NCBI GenBank assembly: GCA_051208035.1
Contig: JBPJFZ010000002.1
Span: forward strand, 310,001 to 374,000
Source of the DNA: JACKOB01 sp024234575
Lineage (GTDB): Bacteria > Pseudomonadota > Gammaproteobacteria > Pseudomonadales > Oleiphilaceae
Length of the DNA: 64,000 bases
Direction of reading: 5' to 3'
Program-made: the position numbers and the translations under genes
Notes under the pieces: generated by a model
The model's database searches: none
Told to the model about the DNA's origin: nothing
What the model saw: only the letters and a program-made list of their open reading frames with translations
Shown here: in pieces, positions 26,448-34,791 of the stretch
How the letters are laid out: each line of letters starts with the position of its first letter
How positions within the stretch are numbered: the stretch's first letter is position 1

Positions 26448-27698
26448 ATGGCTTCGATTGCTCGCCGCGTATATCGCACCTCTTTTTTGCTTAGCTCTGT
26501 TGCTATCATCGTGATGGTCGTGGCAGTGATGCTGGTAAATGAAGATCTTGAACAAACGATGCTGAGTCTTGATTTTGCATCCCACCGGGATTTCTTGCTG
26601 GGTCAAAATGCTACCGATGAACCCTTGCATTGGCATACGGCAAATTTAACGGCTATCTATTTGCCGAAAAAGGAAATTGAAAAAACGCCATTACCACCGA
26701 TGTTCACCGAGCTTCCCGCGGACTATGCTGGTGAGTGGGCAGAAGACGGCAAAGATTATCTTATCAATGTCGAGGATACCGACACTGGCCGTCTTTATAT
26801 GGCGCGGGATATTACTTTTTTTGAAGCAAGAGAAGAACTCTTTGTTTGGGTATTGATCGTTGTCAGTGGCATTATGTTAGCGCTAAATTTTTTACTCGCT
26901 GTGGTTTCAAGCCGACGTTTGGTCAGACCTTTGGTTACCCTGTCTGATCGTATTCGGGCGACTCCGGTTGGTCCAAAAATGCCCCATTTAAAGCTTGATT
27001 TACAAGATGAAGAACTTGTTGCTATTGCCAATACGTTTAATCAGTTTTTAGAAGAACTAGAGCGTTATGTGAAGAGAGAATATTCGCTGATTAATCTTGC
27101 CAGTCATGAGTTGCGCACCCCTATTTCTGTAATCTTAGGGGCGGCTGAGGTGCTGGAATCTCGTAGCTCTCTGGTAAAAAAAGATGCAGAAACCTTAGCT
27201 CGGATTAAGCGTGCTGCTGAAGAAATGCAGATCAACATCACTACCATGCTTAAGCTGGCCCGCCGCGAAGAAAATACTTTTGTATCGAGTACAATAGCAC
27301 TCCCCGCGCTGCTTGAAGCGGTAATCGAAGAATTGGCGCAGACTTATCCAGTTTACCAGCGGGTCGAGCTAACGAGAGTGCTCGAAGAAACGGTGTTTAG
27401 TGATCCAGTTTTAGTGAAAATTCTTATACGTAATGTTTTACAAAATGCGTTGCAGCATACCAATCAAGAGATACTTATTGACGTCGCCAATGGTCGTTTG
27501 ACAGTATCCGATAACGGCCAGGGACTAAACGCTTCCCAACAAGCAAAGCTTAATGGTGAGATTAACTTCGATGCCCAGCGCCCGCTAAGCGGCCTGGGTT
27601 TGTATATCGTTACCCTGATCTGCGAAAAATTACGATGGTCGTTGTCGGTGTATACCAACGAAAAGGGCGGCACCACGATAGAAATTGGTTACACCTGA
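26448..27698 (+). CDS. Sensor histidine kinase, partner of the preceding regulator
   Basis: A 416-residue kinase: membrane segments near 13-30 and 132-153 enclosing a periplasmic domain of about 100 residues (contains YLPKKEIEKTPLPPMFTELP), HAMP near 153-205, phospho-acceptor His220 in SHELRTP, and HATPase with N box NVLQNALQHT and G boxes DNGQGL and SGLGLYIV. The ATG at 26448 follows the regulator stop by one base with AAGGTG upstream; an earlier in-frame ATG at 26406 would overlap the regulator. The periplasmic domain lacks the dense Glu clusters of PmrB-type iron sensors, so the signal is open. Confidence 0.9.
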   Translation: MASIARRVYRTSFLLSSVAIIVMVVAVMLVNEDLEQTMLSLDFASHRDFLLGQNATDEPLHWHTANLTAIYLPKKEIEKTPLPPMFTELPADYAGEWAEDGKDYLINVEDTDTGRLYMARDITFFEAREELFVWVLIVVSGIMLALNFLLAVVSSRRLVRPLVTLSDRIRATPVGPKMPHLKLDLQDEELVAIANTFNQFLEELERYVKREYSLINLASHELRTPISVILGAAEVLESRSSLVKKDAETLARIKRAAEEMQINITTMLKLARREENTFVSSTIALPALLEAVIEELAQTYPVYQRVELTRVLEETVFSDPVLVKILIRNVLQNALQHTNQEILIDVANGRLTVSDNGQGLNASQQAKLNGEINFDAQRPLSGLGLYIVTLICEKLRWSLSVYTNEKGGTTIEIGYT

Positions 27699-27816
27699 GC
27701 AATGCGCCGCGTAATTCTGATAACAACGACCGTTTACCTAACATAGATTTTGGATTCAGGCTCATCAGCCCCGCCCTGTAATATCCTCGGTTGATAATGC
27801 ATCAAGGAATATAGCA

Positions 27817-27849
27817 GTAGGTCGGAACAGCCAAAGGCGCCTTCCGACA
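27817..27849 (+). repeat. REP-like hairpin (third copy)
   Basis: GTAGGTCGGAACAGCC...GGCGCCTTCCGACAG, an imperfect hairpin whose ends match the REP units at 17087 and 17164. It is a single unit located in the 308-base gap between the kinase gene and the arsenic operon. Apart from this and the operator-like stretch at 27951, I see nothing else in that gap. Confidence 0.7.
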
Positions 27850-27950
27850 GGTTCTATCGAGCAACAAACGTTGAAAACGCCTTATAGCGTTCTGCATCCA
27901 GAACTGCATTAACGACCCAATCCGTCTGAAATTACAAGTATATGATTTTA

Positions 27951-27974
27951 AATATATATGAATATGTGTATATT
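27951..27974. promoter_or_regulatory. AT-rich dyad upstream of arsenic operon (candidate ArsR operator)
   Basis: AATATA and TATATT half sites are separated by 12 bases, 33 bases upstream of the ArsC-ArsR fusion gene. ArsR-family repressors bind AT-rich imperfect dyads overlapping their own promoter, which fits the position. The exact contacts cannot be told from sequence alone. Confidence 0.5.
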
Positions 27975-28006
27975 GTTTGGGGGTATGAATTTTGGGTAAT
28001 TAAGCA

Positions 28007-28786
28007 ATGAGCAAGCGAAAGGTTTTATTTCTGTGTACAGGCAATTCTGCCCGATCACAAATGGCAGAAGTGCTTCTGCGTCATATGGCTGGCGATGAGT
28101 TTGAGGTCTTTAGTGCGGGTACGCAACCCGTGGACGTTCATCCTCAAACCACGGCAGTGCTGGCGAAGTTTGGAGTCGCACACAATGCTCTCAGATCAAA
28201 GAATGTCAGTGAGTTACAAGATCAGGATTTTGACTACGTCATTTCCCTTTGTGATAAGGCGCGTCTTGAATGTAAAACCTATTCTATTGCCGGCAAAAGA
28301 ATGGATTGGAGTTTCGAAGACCCTGTCAACAGAAATGGGCCCAACCCGTTTGAGATAACACTGAATGAAATTAGCAGGCGTATTGCCATGTTTGTGCTTG
28401 TTGAAACTAAGCAGCAAGTGCCAGTGGCCGCGCTTGATCCCATTCAGTTCTTTAAAAGCCTCACTGATGAAGTGCGTTTGCGTTGCTTAATGCTTATTCA
28501 GTATGAAGGTGAACTATGCGTTGGTGAAATGATGGCAGCATTAGAAGACATTCAGCCCAAGGTATCGCGTCATTTGGCTCTGCTTAGAAAGAACGGTCTC
28601 TTGGTTGATCGACGGCAAGGGCAATGGATGTTCTATCGTATTAATCCTGATCTGCCGTCATGGGCTAAGTCTGTGCTGGCCGAAACCACTGAAAACAACA
28701 TTGCATTTATTGACGCTAGTATCCGAAATCTAAACAAAATGGCCGATCGACCGAATCGGGCGCAAAACTGGTTTAAAGAAGCGTAA
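28007..28786 (+). CDS. Arsenate reductase (thioredoxin-type) fused to ArsR-family repressor
   Basis: A 259-residue fusion. Residues 1-135 are a low-molecular-weight-phosphatase-type ArsC with the CTGNSAR P-loop (Cys10), DP loop WSFEDP near 101-106, and further Cys82 and Cys89, the same three positions as the thioredoxin-coupled ArsC of plasmid pI258. Residues 142-225 are a winged-helix ArsR domain (FFKSLTDEVRLRCLML, VSRHLALLRKNGLL, GQWMFYRI). The usual ELCVCD arsenic site reads ELCVGE, leaving Cys171 and Cys160 as possible ligands. It should reduce arsenate and repress the operon until arsenic binds. Followed by GAPDH and ArsJ. Reductase and sensor in one chain is the notable point. Confidence 0.9.
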   Translation: MSKRKVLFLCTGNSARSQMAEVLLRHMAGDEFEVFSAGTQPVDVHPQTTAVLAKFGVAHNALRSKNVSELQDQDFDYVISLCDKARLECKTYSIAGKRMDWSFEDPVNRNGPNPFEITLNEISRRIAMFVLVETKQQVPVAALDPIQFFKSLTDEVRLRCLMLIQYEGELCVGEMMAALEDIQPKVSRHLALLRKNGLLVDRRQGQWMFYRINPDLPSWAKSVLAETTENNIAFIDASIRNLNKMADRPNRAQNWFKEA

Positions 28787-28864
28787 TAGTGCGAAGACTT
28801 GCCTGAAATTTATGTGGGCTGGCTTGCTGTATTTTTTAAAAACTTTGTTCACGCTGAGGTAGTT

Positions 28865-29878
28865 ATGACGATTAAAGTAGGTATAAACGGATTTGGTCGC
28901 ATGGGCCGGTTAACAATGCGGGCCGCCTTCGATTGGGATGAAATAGAAATCATCCAGATTAATGACCCCGCCGGTGATGCGGCAACACTGGCGCATCTTC
29001 TTAACTTTGATTCGGTGCACGGACGTTGGCATCAACAAGCCAGTCATGATGGCGATAGCATGATCATTAACGGTCGGCAGATTGCGTGCACGCGCAATAA
29101 AACCGTTGCTGAAACGGACTGGTCTCGCTGCGATGTGGTAATAGAAGCCAGTGGCAAAATGAAAACGAAAGCATTGCTGCAAGCCTACCTTGAGCAAGGT
29201 GTAAAGCGTGTTGTCGTTACGGCGCCGGTGAAAGAAGAAGGCGTTTTAAATGTCGTGATGGGTGTTAATGATCAACTCTATGACAAAGAACAGCATCCAA
29301 TTGTTACCGCCGCATCTTGTACTACAAACTGTTTGGCACCGGTCGTTAAAGTTATCCATGAAAAGATTGGCATCGTGCATGGATCGATGACCACCATCCA
29401 CGACATTACCAATACGCAAACGATTTTGGATGCCCCCCACAAAGATCTGCGCCGTGCCCGTGCCTGTGGCATGAGTTTGATACCGACAACAACGGGTTCT
29501 GCGACCGCGATTACGCATATTTTCCCTGAGCTGAAGGGCAAGCTAAATGGTCATGCAGTGCGTATTCCACTTGCGAATGCATCACTCACTGACTGTGTGT
29601 TTGAAGTGAGTCGGCCTACCACGGCAGACGAAGTGAACTCGTTGTTTAAAGAGGCCGCTGAAAACGAGTTGAAGGATATCCTGGGATATGAAGAGCGGCC
29701 GTTAGTCTCTATTGATTACAAAACTGATCCGCGCTCCAGCATTATTGACGCTCTATCGACGATGGTCGTTAACAACACGCAAGTGAAAATCTACGCCTGG
29801 TATGATAACGAATGGGGCTATGCCAACCGAACAGCAGAATTGATGCGACTGGTTGGCCGGTCAGATAAGGCGTCGTAA
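28865..29878 (+). CDS. Arsenic-operon glyceraldehyde-3-phosphate dehydrogenase
   Basis: A 337-residue GAPDH: NAD-binding VGINGFGRMGRL near 5-16, catalytic Cys152 in ASCTTNCLAP, and C-terminal WYDNEWGYANR. With arsenate replacing phosphate, GAPDH makes 1-arseno-3-phosphoglycerate, which ArsJ exports (established for Pseudomonas gapdh-arsJ pairs). Its position between the ArsC-ArsR fusion and arsJ indicates this role rather than central glycolysis. The ATG at 28865 follows GAGGT; an upstream in-frame start at 28799 adds an unrelated 22-residue tail. Three bases separate it from arsJ. Confidence 0.93.
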   Translation: MTIKVGINGFGRMGRLTMRAAFDWDEIEIIQINDPAGDAATLAHLLNFDSVHGRWHQQASHDGDSMIINGRQIACTRNKTVAETDWSRCDVVIEASGKMKTKALLQAYLEQGVKRVVVTAPVKEEGVLNVVMGVNDQLYDKEQHPIVTAASCTTNCLAPVVKVIHEKIGIVHGSMTTIHDITNTQTILDAPHKDLRRARACGMSLIPTTTGSATAITHIFPELKGKLNGHAVRIPLANASLTDCVFEVSRPTTADEVNSLFKEAAENELKDILGYEERPLVSIDYKTDPRSSIIDALSTMVVNNTQVKIYAWYDNEWGYANRTAELMRLVGRSDKAS

Positions 29879-29881
29879 ACG

Positions 29882-31099
29882 ATGAACTGGTTTGCGCAGC
29901 TTTCCCCGGAAATTCGTCAATACATGGTGGTGACAGGTAATTATTGGGCTTTCACGCTGACCGACGGTGCTTTACGCATGCTAGTCGTATTGCACTTTCA
30001 TGGTCTGGGTTACAGTCCTTTAGAAATTGCCATGCTGTTTCTTTTCTATGAGGTTTTTGGCGTGGTCACCAATCTTATTGGTGGCTGGCTGGGTGCGAGG
30101 CTGGGCCTTAACAAGACCATGAATATTGGCTTGTTTTTGCAGGTGTTGGCACTGGCCATGTTGTTGGTTCCTTCTGCATTACTTACTGTGCCTTGGGTGA
30201 TGGGGGCGCAGGCTGTTTCGGGCATTGCGAAAGATCTGAATAAGATGAGCGCCAAAAGCTCTATTAAACTATTGGTCCCTGCCAATGCCGAAGGCCAGCT
30301 TTATAAATGGATTGCGATACTCACCGGCTCGAAAAATGCACTTAAAGGTGCAGGTTTTTTTCTCGGTGGGGCGTTGCTAAGTTTATGTGGTTTTGAGGGG
30401 GCCATTCTGGGGATGGCGTCAGCTCTGGCTTTGGTTTGGATATTTAGCCTGATCAGCTTAAAAAAGGATTTGGGCAAAGCCAAGAACAAGCCTAAGTTCA
30501 CCGAGATATTCTCAAAAAGCAGAGCGATAAATTACCTTTCTGCGGCGCGAATGTTTTTATTTGGTTCGAGGGATGTGTGGTTTGTCGTGGCCCTACCAGT
30601 TTATCTGGCGAGCACCTTTGGCTGGGATCACTGGTATGTAGGCGGCTTTCTTGCTACCTGGGTGATTGGCTATGGTTTTGTGCAGGGGATCGCGCCAAAA
30701 ATCACGAGAACAAAAAGTGGCCAGGCACCAGATGGGCGCAATGCTCTTGGCTGGGCCTTAATCCTAGGCGTTGTACCGGTAATCATCGCATTATCCCTCA
30801 CTTACAACTGGCATGCTGAAGCGATGCTTATCGCTGGGTTACTTATTTTTGGTGCCTTGTTTGCGGTGAACTCATCTTTACACAGCTTTCTGATCGTCAG
30901 TTATGCAGGTGAAGATGGGGTATCACTGGATGTAGGCTTCTATTACATGGCAAATGCCATGGGACGTTTGATTGGCACGATATTGTCAGGATGGCTGTTT
31001 CAAGACTACGGTTTGGCCGTCTGCCTTTGGGTTTCTGCTGCATTTATCGCAATAACTGCGCTTATTTCGGTGAAGTTACCACGACATAAAGCAAACTAA
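29882..31099 (+). CDS. arsJ: ArsJ, organoarsenical (1-arseno-3-phosphoglycerate) MFS exporter
   Basis: A 405-residue major facilitator with about 11-12 membrane helices. The N-terminus (NYWAFTLTDGALRMLVVLHFHGLGYSPLEIAMLFLFYE) and GGWLGARLGLNKTMNIGL loop are characteristic of ArsJ, as is the sequence ISGIAKDLNKMSAKSSIK (with Ser/Lys). It pumps out the unstable arseno-phosphoglycerate, which then releases arsenate outside. It closes the operon, with a 10-base-stem hairpin overlapping its stop codon. No ArsB/ACR3 arsenite pump is adjacent; any arsenite made by the fused reductase would need an exporter elsewhere. Confidence 0.93.
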   Translation: MNWFAQLSPEIRQYMVVTGNYWAFTLTDGALRMLVVLHFHGLGYSPLEIAMLFLFYEVFGVVTNLIGGWLGARLGLNKTMNIGLFLQVLALAMLLVPSALLTVPWVMGAQAVSGIAKDLNKMSAKSSIKLLVPANAEGQLYKWIAILTGSKNALKGAGFFLGGALLSLCGFEGAILGMASALALVWIFSLISLKKDLGKAKNKPKFTEIFSKSRAINYLSAARMFLFGSRDVWFVVALPVYLASTFGWDHWYVGGFLATWVIGYGFVQGIAPKITRTKSGQAPDGRNALGWALILGVVPVIIALSLTYNWHAEAMLIAGLLIFGALFAVNSSLHSFLIVSYAGEDGVSLDVGFYYMANAMGRLIGTILSGWLFQDYGLAVCLWVSAAFIAITALISVKLPRHKAN

Positions 31100-31137
31100 C
31101 ACACTCTAAAGGCGAGTGTGTTAACGACCTGTTTTTT
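31097..31137. terminator. Bidirectional hairpin between arsJ and VF530 gene
   Basis: TAACACACTC (31097-31106) and GAGTGTGTTA (31114-31123) form a perfect 10-base stem with loop TAAAGGC. A T run (31132-31138) follows seven bases after the stem on the plus strand. The stem includes both stop codons of the convergent genes. Confidence 0.6.
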
Positions 31138-31363
31138 TATACCAGGGGCCTTGCTGCATCTTCACGTAAAGATCTTCAACTTTGGTGCGCGCCCAAGGTG
31201 TCTTGCGTAAAAATTTAAGACTGGATTTAACGCTGGGGTCTTTCTGGAAACATTTAATCGGAATGGTTTTACCCAACTCCTCCCAGCCATAATGTTCTTG
31301 CAGGCGCGTAACAACCATTTCCAATGTGACGCCATGGAGTGGATTGTTTGATTGATCATGCAT
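31121..31363 (-). CDS. VF530/DUF2132-family small DNA-binding protein
   Basis: An 80-residue protein matching VF530 throughout: NNPLHGVTLEMVVTRLQEHYGWEELG, CFQKDPSVKSSLKFLRKTPWAR and KVEDLYVKM. The family has a small helical fold reported to bind DNA; its cellular role is unknown. Its start overlaps the end of the CvfB-like gene by 8 bases, so the two are co-transcribed with CvfB first. The short length is normal for the family. Confidence 0.9.
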   Translation of the reverse strand: MHDQSNNPLHGVTLEMVVTRLQEHYGWEELGKTIPIKCFQKDPSVKSSLKFLRKTPWARTKVEDLYVKMQQGPWYKKTGR

Positions 31364-32204
31364 CTTTACCTTGCTCCGTCAGGCGAATGCCGTCTTTTTC
31401 AATGGTAATCAGTTGTTGTTTATACAGTGTGCCAATGGTCATTTTATAGGCTCTTTTGCTCACACCAAAACGGTCGTAAATAAGCTCAGGTTCGCTTTTG
31501 TCTGACAGCGGCAGAAATCCATCATTTTTTGCGAGCTCACGCAGAACTTTGCGAGACATATCATCCACCACAGCAAACCCCGGCGCATGCAGGCTTAAGT
31601 CAATTTTGCCATCATCGCGGATGCGTTTGATATAACCTTTGATGCGTTGGCCAATGCGCAGGGGTTTAACTACATCACTGTAAAATAATACGCCCCAGCT
31701 GCGATGCTCGATAACAGCTACATAGCCTAGATCAGTCTTATCGCTGATATAGAGTTCAACTGCGTGACCTTTGGTAAAGTATTCAGGCCGGTGGCGGATA
31801 AACTTATTGAGTTTGGATGATGCGGCAATGCGGTGGGTTTCATCATCGGTGTATAAATAGACCAGATAAGACTGGCCTTCTTTCATTGTGGTAGCCTGTT
31901 GATTAAAAGGCACCAGCAGATCTTTGGGTAATCCCCAGTCCAGGAATGCACCAAAGTCGTTGACCTCTACGACTTTAAGAAATGCCACTTCACCCACCTG
32001 AGCCTTGGGCTTTTCGGTGGTGGCGATATATCGGTCTTCCGAGTCAAGATAAATAAAGGCATCGATTGTGTCGCCTACGCGGCAGCCTTCGGGTACATAG
32101 CGGGTAGGTAGCAAGACTTCGCCCAGCCAGCCGCCCTGCAAGTAGAGCCCTTGGGGTGTAGATCGTAATACTAATAAACTGTTTACACGGCCGATGTCTG
32201 CCAA
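31356..32204 (-). CDS. CvfB-like S1-domain RNA-binding protein
   Basis: A 282-residue protein with tandem S1-like beta-barrels (VGEVAFLKVVEVNDFGAFLDWGLPKDLLVPF near 75-105; GQRIKGYIKRIRDDGKIDLSL near 185-205) and a C-terminal winged helix (YDRFGVSKRAYKMTIGTLYKQQLI). This is the CvfB/YitL layout, proteins that bind RNA and affect expression of stress and virulence genes. The start is TTG 32204, giving the usual LADIGRVN beginning, with GAGG spaced 6 bases upstream; a TTG at 32240 lacks a good site. Followed by the overlapping VF530 gene. Confidence 0.88.
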   Translation of the reverse strand: MADIGRVNSLLVLRSTPQGLYLQGGWLGEVLLPTRYVPEGCRVGDTIDAFIYLDSEDRYIATTEKPKAQVGEVAFLKVVEVNDFGAFLDWGLPKDLLVPFNQQATTMKEGQSYLVYLYTDDETHRIAASSKLNKFIRHRPEYFTKGHAVELYISDKTDLGYVAVIEHRSWGVLFYSDVVKPLRIGQRIKGYIKRIRDDGKIDLSLHAPGFAVVDDMSRKVLRELAKNDGFLPLSDKSEPELIYDRFGVSKRAYKMTIGTLYKQQLITIEKDGIRLTEQGKDA

Positions 32205-32391
32205 GTGATGCCTCGCTGAATTTGCAGAAAAGATAAGCAAGTTTACCCATCAGACGCGCTGGCGTGAAGTTTTATCTTAAGATCCCGCGATAGTTAGTGG
32301 GGCGTTTTTTTATCCACGCTCTCACAATGACCTATAATGCCCGTCAGAATTGATGTACCACTAACGATAGAAGTTTAAACGGAGTCTCCCA

Positions 32392-32736
32392 TTGGAATTT
32401 ACCATTACATTTATAAAACTGTTTTTGATCGGGATTTATTTTTCCTTGCCGTTGATGATTTTTTTAGGGCTGCTGATTGCATTGATGGGGCAGATAGCCG
32501 GAAGAATAGAAAAATGGAATAGGTTTGATGCATTGTATTGGTCGTGTATCACCGCCTTAACCGTTGGCTATGGCGATATTAGACCGATGGGCAGAAAGGC
32601 AAAGGTACTTGCGGTGCTTATCGCCTTGGTAGGAATGATGTTTACCGGGATTTTCGTAGCGATTACGGTACAGGCCGCGTCCAGAGCTTTTATAAAAAAT
32701 ATTGACCCCAGCATATTGGCAAATTTAGGTGTTTAA
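32392..32736 (+). CDS. Small single-pore potassium channel (Ion_trans_2)
   Basis: A 114-residue protein with two membrane helices (about 8-33 and 72-95) around a pore loop bearing the selectivity filter TVGYGD at 57-62. This is a minimal KcsA-like pore without any cytoplasmic gating or RCK domain. The start codon is TTG at 32392 with CGGAG seven bases upstream. It is divergent from the CvfB-like gene and followed by chrA after about 150 bases. Confidence 0.88.
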   Translation: MEFTITFIKLFLIGIYFSLPLMIFLGLLIALMGQIAGRIEKWNRFDALYWSCITALTVGYGDIRPMGRKAKVLAVLIALVGMMFTGIFVAITVQAASRAFIKNIDPSILANLGV

Positions 32737-32889
32737 TAATTTATTGCCAACGGCAAAAAGAACATGCCAGGCGACACCGGTAACTGTCATTAAAATTTGA
32801 TCTGTCGGGCCTATCTTGAGTGTTGCGAAACAGTTTACGTATCGTTCGGTTTGGATGTCTTCTTTTGGGGTAAATGCACATGGTTAAAA

Positions 32890-34095
32890 ATGAAAATTAG
32901 TAAAACGGTTGAAACAAGCCTGTGGTCAGTTTTTACTATTTTCTTGCGGCTTGGACTGACGTCCTTTGGTGGTCCAGTAGCACACCTGGCGTATTTCCGT
33001 GAAGAGTTCGTCATTCGTCGGGGTTGGCTTTCAGAAAGAAGTTATGCAGATCTTGTTGCGCTTTGTCAGTTTTTACCGGGGCCTGCCAGTAGCCAGGTAG
33101 GTTTATCGATAGGGCTTTATCAGCAGGGATATCGGGGGGCGCTTGCCGCCTGGTTGGGGTTTACGCTTCCTTCTGCCATCGCCTTAATATGCTTCGCAAA
33201 CGTCATTACCCGTGACAGTGCTCTCTTGTCACCTTTGGTATTGCAAGGGCTAAAAATAGTGGCGCTGGCCGTTATCGCCCAAGCTGTTTGGGGTATGGCG
33301 CGTAGTCTGTGTCCAGACCGTACGAGACAATCTGTGATGATCGTAACAGCCTGTTTAATGCTGTGGCAGCCAATTGCGGTGATGCCGCTCATCGTTATTG
33401 CTCTGGGAGCTATCGTTGGGCTGTGGCTCTATCCGTTAAAGCAGTCACCAGACAATGACTGCCTATTTGTGCATGTCGGTAGGCGGGCTGGTGCGCTCTG
33501 GTTATTACTGTTCGCTGTGTTATTGGTACTGTTGCCTCTGTTGAGCGCATGGTTACCGGGCTCCACAATGATGTTATTTGATGCCTTTTACCGGGTTGGT
33601 TCGCTGGTGTTTGGTGGTGGCCATGTGGTGTTACCTTTGCTGCAGGCCGAAGTCGTACCCTCAGGGTTGGTAAGTAATGACGTTTTCTTAGCAGGATATG
33701 GTGCTGCGCAGGCAGTTCCGGGGCCGCTGTTTACCTTTGCCGCCTTTCTCGGTGCATCGATGAATCAAGGGGAAACTGGTTGGGTTGGTGGAGCAATTTG
33801 TTTGGTCGCTATCTTTTTACCTTCTTTCTTTCTCGTGGCTGGTGCGCTTCCTTTTTGGCAACAGCTACGTATGAATAACAAGGTACAAGCCGCTTTGCTG
33901 GGGGTGAATGCCGCTGTCGTGGGGTTGTTATTAGCGACGCTTTATCAGCCAGCCTGGACCAGTGCGATTAAATCACCCCTGGATTTTGGCTGGGCATTGC
34001 TGGCGTTTATGGCGCTGGTTTTTTGGAAGTTACCACCTTGGCTGGTGGTGCTAGGCAGCGGCCTGTTGGGTGGCTTTGTGTCGCTGTTGGCGTAG
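32890..34095 (+). CDS. chrA: ChrA-family chromate transporter (long, two-domain form)
   Basis: A 401-residue transporter with two CHR repeats. The first has FLRLGLTSFGGPVAHLAYFREEFV near 17-40 and CQFLPGPASSQVGLSIGL; the second has FYRVGSLVFGGGHVVLPLLQAEVV and AAQAVPGPLFTFAAFLG. About ten membrane helices. The family exports chromate, though many members move other oxyanions. Start uncertain: the frame extends to 32797, and ATG 32890 has no strong binding site. There is no chrB regulator; the neighbouring ChrR-type gene is an anti-sigma factor, unrelated in function to chromate despite its name. Confidence 0.87.
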   Translation: MKISKTVETSLWSVFTIFLRLGLTSFGGPVAHLAYFREEFVIRRGWLSERSYADLVALCQFLPGPASSQVGLSIGLYQQGYRGALAAWLGFTLPSAIALICFANVITRDSALLSPLVLQGLKIVALAVIAQAVWGMARSLCPDRTRQSVMIVTACLMLWQPIAVMPLIVIALGAIVGLWLYPLKQSPDNDCLFVHVGRRAGALWLLLFAVLLVLLPLLSAWLPGSTMMLFDAFYRVGSLVFGGGHVVLPLLQAEVVPSGLVSNDVFLAGYGAAQAVPGPLFTFAAFLGASMNQGETGWVGGAICLVAIFLPSFFLVAGALPFWQQLRMNNKVQAALLGVNAAVVGLLLATLYQPAWTSAIKSPLDFGWALLAFMALVFWKLPPWLVVLGSGLLGGFVSLLA

Positions 34096-34155
34096 ATTGC
34101 CATGTGAAACGCCGCAGCCACCGTTAATACAAGGCTCCTTTCGTTGCCAACCCGC

Positions 34156-34791
34156 TTAACGTAAAAACGGGTTTAACAGCCGCCCAAAGAATCCGGTCAT
34201 TTTTAGTGGTGCATCCATTACGGCAAAGCAAATGCAGTCACAGTCGTTTGATGCTTTGGGCTGGTGAATGGTGTGGGTATCGGCGAGGATAAAATCACCC
34301 TGTCGATACTCCCCGGCGTTATCCGCAAAGCTGCCTGCCATAACCAGTGTAAACTCGTTACCACGATGCGTATGCTCTGGCAGTTCTTTACCTGCGGCAA
34401 TTTTGTAGAACTTGGCCGTAAGTTTCTGATCTGAAATCGGCAGCTCAAACTCTTTGATGCTGCGGGTCATGCCAGACCAAGGCAGCTGGTCATAATAGGT
34501 AGGCAGAAAGCGTTGTAATGGCTTGGGGATTCGCGCATCTGCAACCACAGGTTTGGTGAATGGCTCTGCTGTATCCAGACGTGCCATCAGCTTTTCAAGC
34601 GTGCCTTCGGTAACTTGTTCGGTGACGGCATCTTGCAGCAGCTCGCCGCCGATTTGTTCGAAGACGCGAATTTTATTACGGCAGGATTGGCACTTTTCTA
34701 AGTGACAGGCGATCAGGATACCCAACGCATTGGGTAGCTGGCCTGCAGAAAACTGCATTAAAAACTCGTCATTAGGATGATAATTAGCCAT
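34156..34791 (-). CDS. chrR: ChrR-family zinc/cupin anti-sigma factor
   Basis: A 211-residue anti-sigma factor. The N-terminal zinc anti-sigma domain has the His and Cys cluster HLEKCQSC near 31-38 (with upstream His5); the C-terminal cupin has HTHRGNEFTLVMAG near 139-152 and later HTIHQP. Established in Rhodobacter: ChrR holds the ECF sigma factor RpoE inactive, and singlet oxygen triggers release through the cupin region. Its start overlaps the sigma gene end by 34 bases, fixing 1:1 coupled synthesis. All ligands that I can see are intact, so it should be functional. Confidence 0.92.
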   Translation of the reverse strand: MANYHPNDEFLMQFSAGQLPNALGILIACHLEKCQSCRNKIRVFEQIGGELLQDAVTEQVTEGTLEKLMARLDTAEPFTKPVVADARIPKPLQRFLPTYYDQLPWSGMTRSIKEFELPISDQKLTAKFYKIAAGKELPEHTHRGNEFTLVMAGSFADNAGEYRQGDFILADTHTIHQPKASNDCDCICFAVMDAPLKMTGFFGRLLNPFLR

